DNA of 64,000 bases from Sphingomonas sp. ID1715 (GTDB taxonomy: Bacteria > Pseudomonadota > Alphaproteobacteria > Sphingomonadales > Sphingomonadaceae). The notes beneath the pieces are model-generated. The model was not told the DNA's origin. It ran no database searches and was given only the letters and a program-made list of their open reading frames with translations. The stretch lies in contig NZ_JABEPR010000001.1 in the NCBI RefSeq assembly GCF_013044515.1, forward strand, positions 806,001 through 870,000, read 5' to 3'. The position numbers were made by a program, and so were the translations under genes. Every line of letters starts with the position of its first letter. The stretch's first letter is position 1. Positions 38,907 to 48,964 of the stretch are shown here, one piece after another.

Positions 38907-39965
38907 ATGAAGCATTTGATCGTGGCCGCGACCTTGTTGTTCGGTACGCAGGCGCATGCGGCGCCGCTGATCGGTCCATGGCCCGTGCAGAACCCGACCG
39001 AGGTGGCGGTGCTCGCTTCGCCGCATCTGTCCGGCATCGAGCATCTGCAGCAGGGCTGGATGGAGCCGCTGCTCGACAAGCTTGCGGCGTTTGGGCCGCA
39101 GCTGATCGCGATCGAGGGACTGTCCGGACCCGAATGCTTTCTGCTCCGTCACTATGAGAAGAGCTGGCCCGGCACCGCCGACGATTACTGCCGGCGCATC
39201 GAGGCCATCGCAGCGTTGGGCAAGGCCGCAAACGGCCTCGACATGCCGGCCGCAGAGGCCGCTGCCGAACAGGCCTTGGCGCAGCTCGGCACCAACCCCG
39301 CTCCGTCGGCACGACGCCGGCTCGCCGGCCTGTTCGCCTCTGCCGGCAATATCGGCTCGGCGGCGACGCAGTGGCTGCGCCTGCCACCGCCGGAACGGCG
39401 CGCTGGCGACGGCATCACCGGCGAACTCGCCAAGGCGCTCGACGAGCTGTCGATACGCAGGAACGAGAATTTCTGGATCGCCGCGGCCCTGGCGGCCCGG
39501 CTCGGGCTCGACCGGCTCTACCCGACAGACGACCATCTCGCCGACCGCGTCCAGGCCGAGGTGCCAGCCGGCCAGGAGGAAGCGATGAAGGCGGTGTGGA
39601 GCGGAGAACGGCCGCCGCTGCAGCGCCAGGCGCAGGCGATGGAGAAGGCGCTCGCCGACGGCCAGGGCGTGCTTGCGCTCTATCGGTTTCACAACCGCGC
39701 CGATGTCGGCGAAGCGGCAGTCCGCGGCGACATGGGCAAGGCGTTTCAGGAGCCATCCCCGGGCGAGCATGGCCGCCGTTATGTTGCGTGGTGGGAGACC
39801 CGGAACCTGCATCAGGTCGCCAACATCCGGGCGGCTTTGGGCCGGCAGCCCGGCGCCCGTGCGCTGGTGATCGTGGGTGCGACCCACAAGCCCTATTTCG
39901 ACGCCTATCTGCGCATGATGCACGAGGTGCGGCTGGTGCCGAGCCCTCAGCTGCTTGGCCGTTAG
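38907..39965 (+). CDS. Exported DUF5694 family protein (TraB-like)
   Basis: 352 aa, signal peptide ([15 protein letters not shown]). [10 protein letters not shown] and LIAIEGLSG near the N-terminus, then [10 protein letters not shown] and the C-terminal [20 protein letters not shown] block with [17 protein letters not shown], which match DUF5694 proteins and their relationship to TraB-type metal-binding proteins. Histidine/aspartate residues suggest a hydrolase, but no activity is proven. ggaga precedes the chosen ATG. Confidence 0.78.
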   Translation: MKHLIVAATLLFGTQAHAAPLIGPWPVQNPTEVAVLASPHLSGIEHLQQGWMEPLLDKLAAFGPQLIAIEGLSGPECFLLRHYEKSWPGTADDYCRRIEAIAALGKAANGLDMPAAEAAAEQALAQLGTNPAPSARRRLAGLFASAGNIGSAATQWLRLPPPERRAGDGITGELAKALDELSIRRNENFWIAAALAARLGLDRLYPTDDHLADRVQAEVPAGQEEAMKAVWSGERPPLQRQAQAMEKALADGQGVLALYRFHNRADVGEAAVRGDMGKAFQEPSPGEHGRRYVAWWETRNLHQVANIRAALGRQPGARALVIVGATHKPYFDAYLRMMHEVRLVPSPQLLGR

Positions 39966-40009
39966 CGGCGCAGTGGCGCTTTCGCTCCGCCGCGCCTAGA
40001 TGCGCGTCC

Positions 40010-41392
40010 ATGCCGCACAGTGTGTTCGATTTGTTCAAGATTGGCGTCGGTCCGTCCTCGTCGCACACGATGGGGCCGATGTCCGCCGCCTGCGCCTTCA
40101 CCGATCGCTTGCGTGCGCAAGACGGTCTGGCGCGGACCACACGCGTGGTAGCGGAACTGTTCGGCTCGCTGGCGCTGACCGGCAAAGGCCATGCGAGCGA
40201 CCGCGCAGTGCTGCTCGGCCTGTCCGGCAAGCGGCCCGACGCCATCTGTCCGGACGATGCCGAGCGGATCGTCGGCGAGGTGCGGGCGAGCCGGCGCATG
40301 CTCCTCGGCGGCGAGCAGGAGATCCGCTTCGACGAAGCCAGCGACCTGCTCTTCCATCAGCGCGAACGGCTGGCGTTCCATTCGAACGGCATGCGCTTCA
40401 CCGCCTATGGTGCCGCGGGCGAGGAACTTGCGAGCGGCATCTGGTACTCGGTCGGTGGCGGCGCAATCGTCGCCGAGGCTGAAGTGGCCAGCAACGCACC
40501 GCCCGCCGGCCTCTACGCGGACGTGCCCTACCCATTCCGCTCGGGCGATCAGCTGCTGGAACGTGCCGACGCAGCGGGCCTGGCGATCGCGGACCTGGCG
40601 CTGGCCAACGAGATGGCGCGGCTGCCCGAGGCGGAGATCCGCGTGCGGCTCAAGGCCATTCGAGCGGCCATGTCGGCCTGTATCGACCGCGGCATGGGCC
40701 AGCACGGCATCCTGCCGGGCGGGCTCAACGTTCGCCGCCGGGCTCCGGACGTGCACGCCAAGCTGGTCGCGCGGCAGGAGCGTGCCCTCTCCGACCCGCT
40801 CACCGTCATCGATTGGGTCAACCTCTGGGCGCTGGCGGTCAACGAGGAGAATGCCGCCGGCGGCCGCGTAGTCACAGCGCCGACCAACGGGGCGGCAGGC
40901 ATCGTGCCCGCGGTGCTTCGCTATTATGAACGTTTCGTCGCCAATGCGACGGAGGAAGGCGCCGATCGCTTCCTGCTGACTGCGGCGGCGATCGGGTCGC
41001 TGTTCAAGGAAAATGCCTCCATCTCGGGCGCAGAGGTCGGCTGCCAGGGCGAGGTCGGCGTTGCCTGCTCGATGGCAGCGGCGGGCCTCACGGCGGCACT
41101 CGGCGGCTCGAACGGCCAGGTCGAGAATGCGGCGGAAATCGGCATGGAGCATAATCTCGGCCTCACCTGCGATCCGGTCGGCGGACTGGTGCAGGTGCCG
41201 TGCATCGAGCGCAATGCGGTCGGCGCGATCAAGGCGATCGAGGCCTCCCGCCTGGCCTTGCTCGGCGACGGCACCCACCGCGTCAGCCTGGATCAGGTGA
41301 TCGAGACCATGCGGAAAACCGGCGTCGACATGAGCGCGAAATATAAGGAAACCGCACTGGGCGGCCTCGCCGTCAACGTCGTGGCGTGCTGA
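40010..41392 (+). CDS. sdaA: L-serine ammonia-lyase (iron-sulfur type)
   Basis: Deaminates L-serine to pyruvate and ammonia using a [4Fe-4S] cluster. 460 aa. N-terminal [13 protein letters not shown], then [15 protein letters not shown], and cysteines in [15 protein letters not shown] and [14 protein letters not shown]. Both beta and alpha halves are in one chain, as in E. coli SdaA. Pyruvate would feed central carbon metabolism. Confidence 0.95.
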   Translation: MPHSVFDLFKIGVGPSSSHTMGPMSAACAFTDRLRAQDGLARTTRVVAELFGSLALTGKGHASDRAVLLGLSGKRPDAICPDDAERIVGEVRASRRMLLGGEQEIRFDEASDLLFHQRERLAFHSNGMRFTAYGAAGEELASGIWYSVGGGAIVAEAEVASNAPPAGLYADVPYPFRSGDQLLERADAAGLAIADLALANEMARLPEAEIRVRLKAIRAAMSACIDRGMGQHGILPGGLNVRRRAPDVHAKLVARQERALSDPLTVIDWVNLWALAVNEENAAGGRVVTAPTNGAAGIVPAVLRYYERFVANATEEGADRFLLTAAAIGSLFKENASISGAEVGCQGEVGVACSMAAAGLTAALGGSNGQVENAAEIGMEHNLGLTCDPVGGLVQVPCIERNAVGAIKAIEASRLALLGDGTHRVSLDQVIETMRKTGVDMSAKYKETALGGLAVNVVAC

Positions 41393-41453
41393 CGAAGAGG
41401 CCGCGAATGGTCACCAAAGGTCGCACTGGCCATGGCGCCCGTTTGAACTGGTG

Positions 41454-41690
41454 TTAGCCGTCGAAGTCGGCCCTTGTCGGCACGAACGTATCAGCCTTCA
41501 TCGACTTCTTCAGCCGGGTGTTGGTCGGATCGTCTCCGGTGGCCGTCTTGAGTTCATCAAGCGATCCCAGCGCCTCGGCGGGGCCAGCGCCATAGACGCC
41601 GCTTTGCGAGGGCGTCGGTTCGATATTCTCGATCAGGTCCTTGTCGTCATGGGCGCGGGCGGCGGCGATGCGGGGATGTTCTTCGGCCAT
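41454..41690 (-). CDS. Small acidic hypothetical protein
   Basis: 78 aa, strongly charged and low in hydrophobic residues (RIAAARAHDDKDLIENIEP, TKTATGDDP-like region, LKKSMKADTFVPTRADFD). No domain, signal peptide or membrane segment was recognised. An aaggag site precedes the ATG at 41690. Probably a small cytoplasmic protein conserved in relatives. Confidence 0.65.
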   Translation of the reverse strand: MAEEHPRIAAARAHDDKDLIENIEPTPSQSGVYGAGPAEALGSLDELKTATGDDPTNTRLKKSMKADTFVPTRADFDG

Positions 41691-41736
41691 CTCATTCTCC
41701 TTGCACACGAAACAACGCGGCGGCGGGAGCCAGAGT

Positions 41737-42189
41737 TCAGCGAATGCGGTAAAAATCGGCGAGCCGGTCCAGGGCGAAGCCGAGCACCAACTTGCCCGCG
41801 CGCGCGGGCCAGCCAAGGGCACGCTCCGTGTCGGCCAGTCCCTCGCCGGCGCAGGCGACGCGCCACAGCACATCGGCGAGGCCAGTGCCGACATGCGCCA
41901 CCGCGGCGTCGAAGCGGCGCTTGGCGTCGATCTGGCTGGTCGTCGGATCGGGCGCCGGCGACAGGCCGCCGCCCTTGACGCCGCCGGGCGTCGCCTCCCA
42001 CCGCATGGTCACGCTCGGCGCGAGGCCGGCGCGCTCCCAATCGGCGCGCAGCGTCTCTCCGGCAAGGAGCTGACGGTCGCTGATCCGACCGCGCGTAGCG
42101 AGCCAGGCGAGAGGAGATTCCGCCAGGTTGACCGTGACGCTGCGGTTCCCCGCCCCTTTCAGCCGCCGCTCCGCCAACACCCGTACCAT
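41737..42189 (-). CDS. DUF6456 family protein
   Basis: About 150 aa. The pattern SPLAWLATRGRISDRQLLAG followed by AGETLRADWERAGLAPSV, then GLADTERALGWPARAGKLVL and ALDRLADFYRI at the end, fits DUF6456. Related proteins in alphaproteobacteria often contain HTH-like parts and may regulate transcription. The start at 42189 has a well-spaced ggag; an ATG 12 bases upstream (42201) is also possible. It is divergent from the XRE regulator. Confidence 0.78.
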   Translation of the reverse strand: MVRVLAERRLKGAGNRSVTVNLAESPLAWLATRGRISDRQLLAGETLRADWERAGLAPSVTMRWEATPGGVKGGGLSPAPDPTTSQIDAKRRFDAAVAHVGTGLADVLWRVACAGEGLADTERALGWPARAGKLVLGFALDRLADFYRIR

Positions 42190-42278
42190 CCACTTCTCCA
42201 TTTTCGAGTCGGACTGCCCTTGCCATAGCGGCGTGGATGTAGGACAGAGTTGAACCGATTTGGTTGTCAGGAGCCTTT

Positions 42279-42842
42279 ATGATCACCGCGATACGGGAGG
42301 TGCGCCGCGCCAAGGGATTGACCCTGGAAGAGGTCGGTCGCCGCTGCACCCCGCCGACAACGGCTCAGACGATCGGGCGACTGGAAACCGGCACCCGCAC
42401 CGTCTCGGTCGGCTGGCTGAACCGCATCGCTGCAGCCTTGGGCGTCGAGGCCGCCGATCTGGTGAAGCTGCCCGAGCGGCCGGACCTGCCCGTTGCGGCG
42501 CTGATCGGCCCGGACGGCGCCCGGGCGCCACGCAAGTCAGCGGTGGTGATTGCGCCGCAGCCCGCGCCGGAATTGGTAGCCGTTATCGCCGAAGCATCGG
42601 TCGGCGATTATCGCGCTGGCGACGAGATTTGGTGCGAGCGGCTCGCGACGGACAGGTTCGCGTCGGCGCTCAATCGCGACGTGCTGGTTCCGCGACCCTC
42701 TGGGCGCTTCGCCTTTGGCCGGCTGCTCGGTCGCGAGGAGGGCAAGATCCATCTGCTGCCGCTCGGCGTCGGCGCGCGGCAGCAAGTCTATACCGACCCG
42801 CCCTGGCTCGCCCGCGCCGTGCGGCTGGTGCGCAGCCTCTGA
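42279..42842 (+). CDS. XRE-family helix-turn-helix regulator
   Basis: 187 aa. An N-terminal Cro/C1-type HTH (IREVRRAKGLTLEEVGRRC, ending LNRIAAALGVEAADLVKL) is followed by a C-terminal domain of about 110 residues (VGDYRAGDEIWCERLATDRF) of no recognised family. caggag lies 6 bases before the ATG. Target genes are unknown; the divergent DUF6456 gene is a candidate. Confidence 0.85.
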   Translation: MITAIREVRRAKGLTLEEVGRRCTPPTTAQTIGRLETGTRTVSVGWLNRIAAALGVEAADLVKLPERPDLPVAALIGPDGARAPRKSAVVIAPQPAPELVAVIAEASVGDYRAGDEIWCERLATDRFASALNRDVLVPRPSGRFAFGRLLGREEGKIHLLPLGVGARQQVYTDPPWLARAVRLVRSL

Positions 42843-42891
42843 ACGACAGTGGTCGTTTTGCCGCTCTGGCTCTGACGCGGACCGATCGAGA

Positions 42892-45309
42892 TTAGCCGAT
42901 CGGCATGCCCGGGGGCACGCGCGGCAGGCGGCGCTGATCGCTAAGCGCGGCATTGAGCGCTTCCCGATCCTGCAACAGCCGGCCGAGGCCACGGCTCCAA
43001 TCGGCCTGCAGCCCCTGTCCACCCGTCTTGACCAGGCTGGCGGCGAGCCGGTTCAGCCGCTCGGACAAGGCGAGCGCCACCGTCGGCGACAGGGCTGGGT
43101 CGCGCTGCACACGGGCGATGGCGAGCGCCGCCGTGGTGGCGATCCGACGCTGCACGCCCGCGGCAGCGGAGTCGCCGCGCGGAAAGGCAAAGCTGCGCTC
43201 GATCAGCCGATCGACGACGTCGTGCGCGGACGGGATGCTCGGATCGGCCTGGTTCTGGATCTCGAGCCGGTTGAGCCGGTTGGCGGCGAGCAGGTCGATC
43301 AGCGTTACCGCCGCTGCCGTCTCGGTCGCGGCGAGCGGGTCGAAAATGGGCCCGCCGGCCGTGCGGACGGTTTCGATGTCGGTCTGGCGATCATTCTCGC
43401 CCGACCAGCCCGCTGACAGCACCGGTTGAAGCTGCGCCGGCACGGTCAGCGCCCCCGGCGACAGGGTGTCGAGCAAGGCATCGAGCGCCGCGCGCTGGCG
43501 AGCGCCGTCGACCGGCCTGGCAGCAGCGGTCTGGTCGCCGACCAGCGCATAGCCGAAATCAACTCCGCCCAAGAGCTTGGATGCCGCCTCCACCTGATAG
43601 CGGTGCAGCAGCCACACCGGCACGAAGGAACGGCGGAGCTGGGCCTGCGGATCGCCCGAGCGCAGCGCTGCGGGTCCGAAGCCGGCGACCGCCGCCTGCC
43701 GGACCTCCATCACGCGCCGCAGTTCGGCGATCGGATCGGCGGCATCGTCCCACAGGCTGCCGAGCGGATGCGCCGAGTCCGGCGCGCGCGCATCCTGGTC
43801 CGGCACATAGCGCAGGCCTTGCGCCTGGCCGGCCGCCATGACCGGCTGCGCGTCGGCATCGGTGCGCGCCCCGTAGAGCCAGGCGACCGCAAATCGGTCC
43901 CAGTCGCCGATCCCCACGCCATAGGCGTCCGTCAGGTCCGGCCTGCCGTTGACGAGGCGCACGCGAGGCGCGGGATAGTCCATGACCGACTGACGGCCGC
44001 CGATGCTCGCGGCGAAATTATGCGCGAAGCCGAGCGCGTGGCCGACCTCGTGCGCGCCGAGCTGGCGAATGCGGGCAAGCGCGGCGGTGAGCGGGTCGTT
44101 GGGATCGCCGGTGCCGGTCAGCCCAGCCCCGACGAGCGCCTGGTAGATGATGAGGTCCTGACGGACACGGAGCGAGCCGAGCAACACCTGCCCCTTGATG
44201 ATCTCGCCGGTCCGGGGGTCGGTGATCGGCTGGCCATAGGACCAGCCGCGGGTCGCGCGATTGACCCAGTTGACGACATTGTAGCGGATGTCGAGCGGGT
44301 CGGCGCCGGGCGGCAGTATCTCTGCCCGAAAGGCGTCGACCAGTCCGGCGGCGTCGAACGCGTCGCGCCACCAGGCGACGCCCTCGCGCAGCGCGGAGCG
44401 GATCGGCTCCGGCGCCGCGGGATCGATATAGAAGATGATCGGCTTCTTGACCGGCGACCGCGCGGCGCTCGGGTCCGTCTTCTCCAGCCGGAAGCGGTTC
44501 GCCAGCTCGTACACGACCTGACTGCCAAGCGGCGCATTGAAGTCGATGACTTGGGAACCGAAGCTCCCCGCCCGCGGATCGAAGCGGCGCGACACATAGC
44601 CGGGATCAGGCAGCGCGATCAGCGAATGGCGGATCGTCAGGCTGACATTGCCGGACGCGGGCGCGACATTCTCGACCTCCGGCCCGGCGCGATTGGTGGT
44701 GAAGGTGAGCCGGGCCTCCAGTTCCACATTCTTCGGGAAGACGCGGGCGGCGTTGGGATCGGCGACGCTCAGTTCCGGCACGAGGCGCCAATCGCCGCTC
44801 TCCTGTTCCTTTAGCGCACGAGCGATGCCGAGATCGTCGCGCGCCACGAAGGAGGCCAGGTCGACCAGCAAACTGCCATCGGCGTTTTCCGCGGCGACAT
44901 CACCCATCCAGATGGTCGAGGTGGCGAAAGACCGGCGCACGCCCGCCTGCTCCGCCTCCGACGCCCCTTCCGCGCGGAAGCGGGGGTTTTCGAGCTCGGC
45001 GACGACCTTCTTGCCGAGGCGCCGGAAGACCAGCATCCGCGACCCCGAGTTGAGCGCATAGTCGAGGCCGAGCGCCGGGGAGCCCAGGCCCGTCTCCAGC
45101 GCGCTCGTATAGATGAAACGGCCCGAAACACCCTGCGCGTCCGGCGCCGGCAAGGTGGCCAGAATGCGCCCGGTCTTTCGATCGACGTTTAGCGCGATCA
45201 AGCCCGTCTGGGGAGCCGTACCCTCGAGCACCTTCGCAGGCGGTTCAGCGGCCTGAACGATCCCCGGCGCAGTGATAAGGATCAGCAGGCACGTTACAGT
45301 TCGGATCAT
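42892..45309 (-). CDS. Exported zinc-dependent metalloprotease (metzincin-like)
   Basis: 805 aa with a signal peptide (VTCLLILITAPGIVQAA). The site HEVGHALGFAHNF (H420, E421, H424, H430) is a metzincin HExxHxxGxxH motif. The N-terminal half is a domain of the DUF5117 type and the C-terminal region a DUF4953-like extension, judging by overall layout (RHSLIALPDPGYVSRRFDPR; DYPAPRVRLVNGRPD). Common in Sphingomonadales and Bacteroidetes; probably acts at the cell surface or periplasm. Confidence 0.88.
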   Translation of the reverse strand: MIRTVTCLLILITAPGIVQAAEPPAKVLEGTAPQTGLIALNVDRKTGRILATLPAPDAQGVSGRFIYTSALETGLGSPALGLDYALNSGSRMLVFRRLGKKVVAELENPRFRAEGASEAEQAGVRRSFATSTIWMGDVAAENADGSLLVDLASFVARDDLGIARALKEQESGDWRLVPELSVADPNAARVFPKNVELEARLTFTTNRAGPEVENVAPASGNVSLTIRHSLIALPDPGYVSRRFDPRAGSFGSQVIDFNAPLGSQVVYELANRFRLEKTDPSAARSPVKKPIIFYIDPAAPEPIRSALREGVAWWRDAFDAAGLVDAFRAEILPPGADPLDIRYNVVNWVNRATRGWSYGQPITDPRTGEIIKGQVLLGSLRVRQDLIIYQALVGAGLTGTGDPNDPLTAALARIRQLGAHEVGHALGFAHNFAASIGGRQSVMDYPAPRVRLVNGRPDLTDAYGVGIGDWDRFAVAWLYGARTDADAQPVMAAGQAQGLRYVPDQDARAPDSAHPLGSLWDDAADPIAELRRVMEVRQAAVAGFGPAALRSGDPQAQLRRSFVPVWLLHRYQVEAASKLLGGVDFGYALVGDQTAAARPVDGARQRAALDALLDTLSPGALTVPAQLQPVLSAGWSGENDRQTDIETVRTAGGPIFDPLAATETAAAVTLIDLLAANRLNRLEIQNQADPSIPSAHDVVDRLIERSFAFPRGDSAAAGVQRRIATTAALAIARVQRDPALSPTVALALSERLNRLAASLVKTGGQGLQADWSRGLGRLLQDREALNAALSDQRRLPRVPPGMPIG

Positions 45310-45445
45310 GGCATCAACCCCGCACGCTTCCGGCAGCGTCCCTTAGGGCGAGTTCCGGATCTTTCGCAAATGGATGCTGCCGGCCGTTGCACTCGGCGGC
45401 AGGGTCGTGAGGAATGATTAACTGATCCAGTTTAGTCCGATTTGG

Positions 45446-47197
45446 ATGGTTAACCCCCGCCTTGATCCCCGAACGCTCGCACTCGCCCTTCTCTACCTTG
45501 TCGGCGGCGTGCTTGCAGTGCTGGAAACGCGGTTCGACGGCGGTTTCGCCTTCATCTGGGTGTCGAGCGCCGTACTACTCGCCTATCTGGCGAACACGTC
45601 GCGTCGCGACTGGCCCAAGGCGCTGGCGCTTTGCAGTGTCGCATCCGTGCTCGTCACCGGTTTCTTCGGGCTCGGTTGGGCGGCCGCCGGGCCGTTGCTG
45701 TTCGCCAACATGGTGGAAACGATCCTCGCGGCACTGCTGCTGCGTCGGGTGAGCGGGCGGGGAGTGCCCGACGATTCGATCACGGTGCTCGCACGCTTCG
45801 TGGTCGCGACGGCCGGCCTGCCGACCGTCCTCGGGGCGGCGCTGGCCGGATGCACACTGAAGGCTGTGGCGGGAGCACCGATTCTCGCGGCCGCGCTGAA
45901 CTGGTACCTCGGCCATGCGCTTGGCTTCCTGACCTTCACTCCCCTGTTCGGGCTGATCTTTTCCGGAGAGCTGAACCGCCGCCGCAAGTCCGCGACGTTC
46001 AGGCAGACGGCGGAGTTCGCGACCCTCATCTGCCTGGTCGCGCTGGTTGCAATGGCTGTCTTTTCGCAGAACGTGCTGCCGCTGCTGTTTCTGCCGGTGC
46101 TGCCGATCATGCTGACGACGTTTCGGGCGGGACGGCTCGGCGCCGGGCTCGCGATCATCGTGCTGGCCGTGGTCGCCGCCTATTACACGGCCGCAGGCCA
46201 AGGGCCGGTCAACCTTATCGACGCGGACACCGGCACCCGCGCGCGCTTTCTGCAATTCTACCTGGCCTCGATCGTGCTGACCGTGTTGCCGATCGCCGTC
46301 GAACTGGCGCGGCGCCAACGACTTGCAGCGGAGTTGCGGCAAAGCGAGGCACGCTATCGCGTGCTCGCCGAGCATTCGACCGACATCATCATGAACCTGG
46401 ACGTGGACGGGACGATCCGGTTCGTCTCCCCGGCCATCCGGCAACTCGCGGGCTATGATCCCGACGCGTTGATCGGACGGCAATGTCTCGAACTGATCGA
46501 CCCGGACTATCATGAGTCGGTCAGGGCGGCGCATTCGCGCGCGCTGGATCGCACGGGGGCCGGGCAGAAGGTCGAATATCTGGGTGTGCTGAAGCATGGC
46601 GGCCGCGGCTGGTTCGAAACGCACACGCGCGCGGTGCTCGACGACAATCACCGTGTGACGGGAGCGGTCAGCGTCATCCGCGACATCGGCGAGCGCAAGG
46701 CGCTGGAGGCGCGACTTTCGGACGCGGCGTTGCGCGATCCGCTCACCGGTCTGCTCAACCGGCGCGGGTTCATGCGAGAGTGCGAGCGCGCCGCTGCGGA
46801 AGACGGCCCCTCTGCCATCGCGCTCTTCGACCTCGACTATTTCAAGCGGGTCAACGACCGGTACGGTCATGACGGCGGCGATGAAGTGCTGAAGCTGTTC
46901 GCCCGGCTCGCGACGGAAGCCGTGCGTCACCGCGATGCAGTCGGCCGCTTGGGGGGAGAGGAGTTCGCCATCCTGTTGCGCGGCACCGGTCCGGTCCAGG
47001 CGCAGGCGATTTGCGAGCGGCTGCGAAAAGCAGTGGCCGAGACGCCCTGCCGCTATGGCGAACAACGAATCGCCGCGACCGTGAGCGGAGGGGTCGCCGC
47101 GCTGGGGCAGGATGTCGCCTGGGCGCTGCGCAGCGCCGATGCCGCCCTCTACCAGGCCAAGGAAGCCGGCCGCGACCGCCTCGCGCTTGCAGCCTGA
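45446..47197 (+). CDS. MASE1-PAS-GGDEF diguanylate cyclase
   Basis: 583 aa. The first about 290 residues are a multi-pass membrane sensor of the MASE1 type (TLALALLYLVGGVLAVLETR). A PAS domain (about 305-425, RYRVLAEHSTDIIMNLDVDG) follows, then a GGDEF domain with LGGEEF at 502-507 and FDLDYFKRVNDRYGHDGGD. It should make c-di-GMP in response to membrane or PAS signals. No EAL domain. Confidence 0.93.
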   Translation: MVNPRLDPRTLALALLYLVGGVLAVLETRFDGGFAFIWVSSAVLLAYLANTSRRDWPKALALCSVASVLVTGFFGLGWAAAGPLLFANMVETILAALLLRRVSGRGVPDDSITVLARFVVATAGLPTVLGAALAGCTLKAVAGAPILAAALNWYLGHALGFLTFTPLFGLIFSGELNRRRKSATFRQTAEFATLICLVALVAMAVFSQNVLPLLFLPVLPIMLTTFRAGRLGAGLAIIVLAVVAAYYTAAGQGPVNLIDADTGTRARFLQFYLASIVLTVLPIAVELARRQRLAAELRQSEARYRVLAEHSTDIIMNLDVDGTIRFVSPAIRQLAGYDPDALIGRQCLELIDPDYHESVRAAHSRALDRTGAGQKVEYLGVLKHGGRGWFETHTRAVLDDNHRVTGAVSVIRDIGERKALEARLSDAALRDPLTGLLNRRGFMRECERAAAEDGPSAIALFDLDYFKRVNDRYGHDGGDEVLKLFARLATEAVRHRDAVGRLGGEEFAILLRGTGPVQAQAICERLRKAVAETPCRYGEQRIAATVSGGVAALGQDVAWALRSADAALYQAKEAGRDRLALAA

Positions 47198-47274
47198 TCG
47201 GCTGCCAGAACAGTCCCCAGCTTTTTAAGTCGCTGGTCTTGCCTGGAATCGGCCGGGTGGTGGAAGCACGCGCG

Positions 47275-48708
47275 ATGAGCGCGCAAGTCGATCTGGGCAC
47301 GGACGAACGGGGCGGGAGCGTCGGGCTGGATTTGGCCGAGCTCCTTTCCACGCGGCTGCTTGTCCAGGGCAATTCGGGCTCCGGCAAGTCGCATCTGCTG
47401 CGCCGGCTGCTCGAAGGCAGCGCCGGCACCGTGCAGCAGGTGGTGATCGATCCCGAAGGCGATTTCGTCACATTGTCCGACGCCTTCGGCCATACGGTGA
47501 TCGACGCCGCCGCCTATTCGCTGGCGGAGGTGGCGACGATCGGGGGGCGCATTCGTGCTCACCGCGCCTCGGCCGTGCTCAGCCTCGAGGGGCTGGAGAT
47601 AGACGACCAGATGCGCTGTGCGGCGGCGTTCCTGAACGCCTTGTTCGATGCGCCGCGCGATCATTGGTTTTCGGCGCTGGTGGTGGTCGACGAAGCGCAG
47701 CTGTTTGCACCCGCCGCTGCCGGCGAAGTCGCGGACGATGCGCGCAAGGCGTCGCTGTCCGCGATGACGAACCTGATGTGCCGGGGTCGCAAGCGTGGGC
47801 TGGCGGGCGTGATCGCGACCCAGCGCCTCGCCAAGCTCGCCAAGAATGTCGCGGCGGAAGCGTCCAACTTCCTAATGGGCCGCACCTTCCTCGATATCGA
47901 CATGCTGCGCGCCGCCGACCTGCTCGGCATGGAACGGCGGCAGGCGGAGGCGATCCGGGACCTGGAGCGGGGGCAGTTCCTGGGCCTGGGCCCGGCGATC
48001 GCGCGCCGCCCGGTGCTGGTGCGCGTAGGTGCGGTGAGGACCGGCACCAATCATGCCGCGCCCTCTCTCCTCCCGCTGCCGGAGCCGGCGCGCGACCTGC
48101 TGGCGAATCTCGAGCCCGCGCCGCTACCGCTGCCACCGGTTCAACCGATTGAACCGGCGAGGTTCCAGCCGGATGTGGATGGGCTCCTGAAGGCGATCGA
48201 AGCGCCGGCGCCGCTGCCCGAACTACCGCTGCTGGCGGACGACGAGCGGGAGGCGCGGCTGCACGGCGTGTTGCGGAACCTTGCCCTGGTCTTCACCGGC
48301 CAGCCTGCGCCGGCGCTCTATCAGGATTTCACCATCGGCTGCCGCATGGGCGGAATCGCGCCGGTGCCGCCGCTGGCCGAGTTCCGCCGCCGCTTCGCCC
48401 TGGCGCTCGCCGGTATCGACGGCGCGCAAGGCTGGGACGAGGCACTAGCAATCGGGGCGGCCCTGCCCGAAGAGATGCTCGCGCCGTTCATGGCGGTCGC
48501 CCGTGCCGCGCGGGACGAGTTGCCCAGCCCCGACGATGCCGAACTCGCGCGCATCTATGGCACGGCATCGCTGGGACGGGTGAAGCGCCTGCTCGGCTAT
48601 ATGGAGGAGCGCGGCGTGATCGTGATCCGCACCGATCTGGGCGGCGGCCGGTCGATCGCCCTTCCCCATCTCGGCTGGACGACGGCGAGCACCAGTCGGG
48701 CGGCCTAA
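47275..48708 (+). CDS. HerA-like / DUF853-type ATP-binding protein
   Basis: 477 aa. Walker A is GNSGSGKSHLLRRL (about 32-45), Walker B is ALVVVDEAQLF, and GLAGVIATQRLAKLAKN suggests an arginine-finger region. HerA/FtsK-type DNA-pumping ATPases share this layout, but nuclease partner NurA is absent. The C-terminal third (about 300-477) is of unknown type, with a Pro-rich linker. The start ATG at 47275 is the first after the GGDEF gene end. Confidence 0.82.
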   Translation: MSAQVDLGTDERGGSVGLDLAELLSTRLLVQGNSGSGKSHLLRRLLEGSAGTVQQVVIDPEGDFVTLSDAFGHTVIDAAAYSLAEVATIGGRIRAHRASAVLSLEGLEIDDQMRCAAAFLNALFDAPRDHWFSALVVVDEAQLFAPAAAGEVADDARKASLSAMTNLMCRGRKRGLAGVIATQRLAKLAKNVAAEASNFLMGRTFLDIDMLRAADLLGMERRQAEAIRDLERGQFLGLGPAIARRPVLVRVGAVRTGTNHAAPSLLPLPEPARDLLANLEPAPLPLPPVQPIEPARFQPDVDGLLKAIEAPAPLPELPLLADDEREARLHGVLRNLALVFTGQPAPALYQDFTIGCRMGGIAPVPPLAEFRRRFALALAGIDGAQGWDEALAIGAALPEEMLAPFMAVARAARDELPSPDDAELARIYGTASLGRVKRLLGYMEERGVIVIRTDLGGGRSIALPHLGWTTASTSRAA

Positions 48709-48711
48709 CGC

Positions 48712-48936
48712 CTAGCCGATGATCGGATGGGCGGCGCGCAGATCGTCGGCCACCGCTTCGATCGCGCTGTTTTCGGCCGCGCTGCCGGACGGGCTGACCG
48801 CCCAGTTGCAGTGCGGATGGGTGACGCGAGAATGGAGCTTCACTTCCCCCATCGCCATGCGCCAGCGCCGCCGATTGCCCCCGAAGCGGCGGGTAAGCGT
48901 TGTCAGGAACAGGTCGCGGAGATCAGCTGCCGTCAT
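48712..48936 (-). CDS. Small hypothetical protein
   Basis: 74 aa: LRDLFLTTLTRRFGGNRRRW, then MGEVKLHSRVTHPHCNWAV and an acidic alanine-rich helical end. No domain recognised. The ATG lies within catg shared with a possible start of the divergent cyclodeaminase-like gene; convergent end with the HerA-like gene 4 bases away. Probably a real, conserved small gene because of its basic N-terminal half and coding bias. Confidence 0.6.
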   Translation of the reverse strand: MTAADLRDLFLTTLTRRFGGNRRRWRMAMGEVKLHSRVTHPHCNWAVSPSGSAAENSAIEAVADDLRAAHPIIG

Positions 48937-48964
48937 GACGGCGCCCCTTAACGAGGACGGACGC

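Noticed and set aside
41793-42073. Plus-strand frames opposite the DUF6456 gene
   Set aside because: Low-complexity Arg/Ser-rich translations typical of shadow frames.
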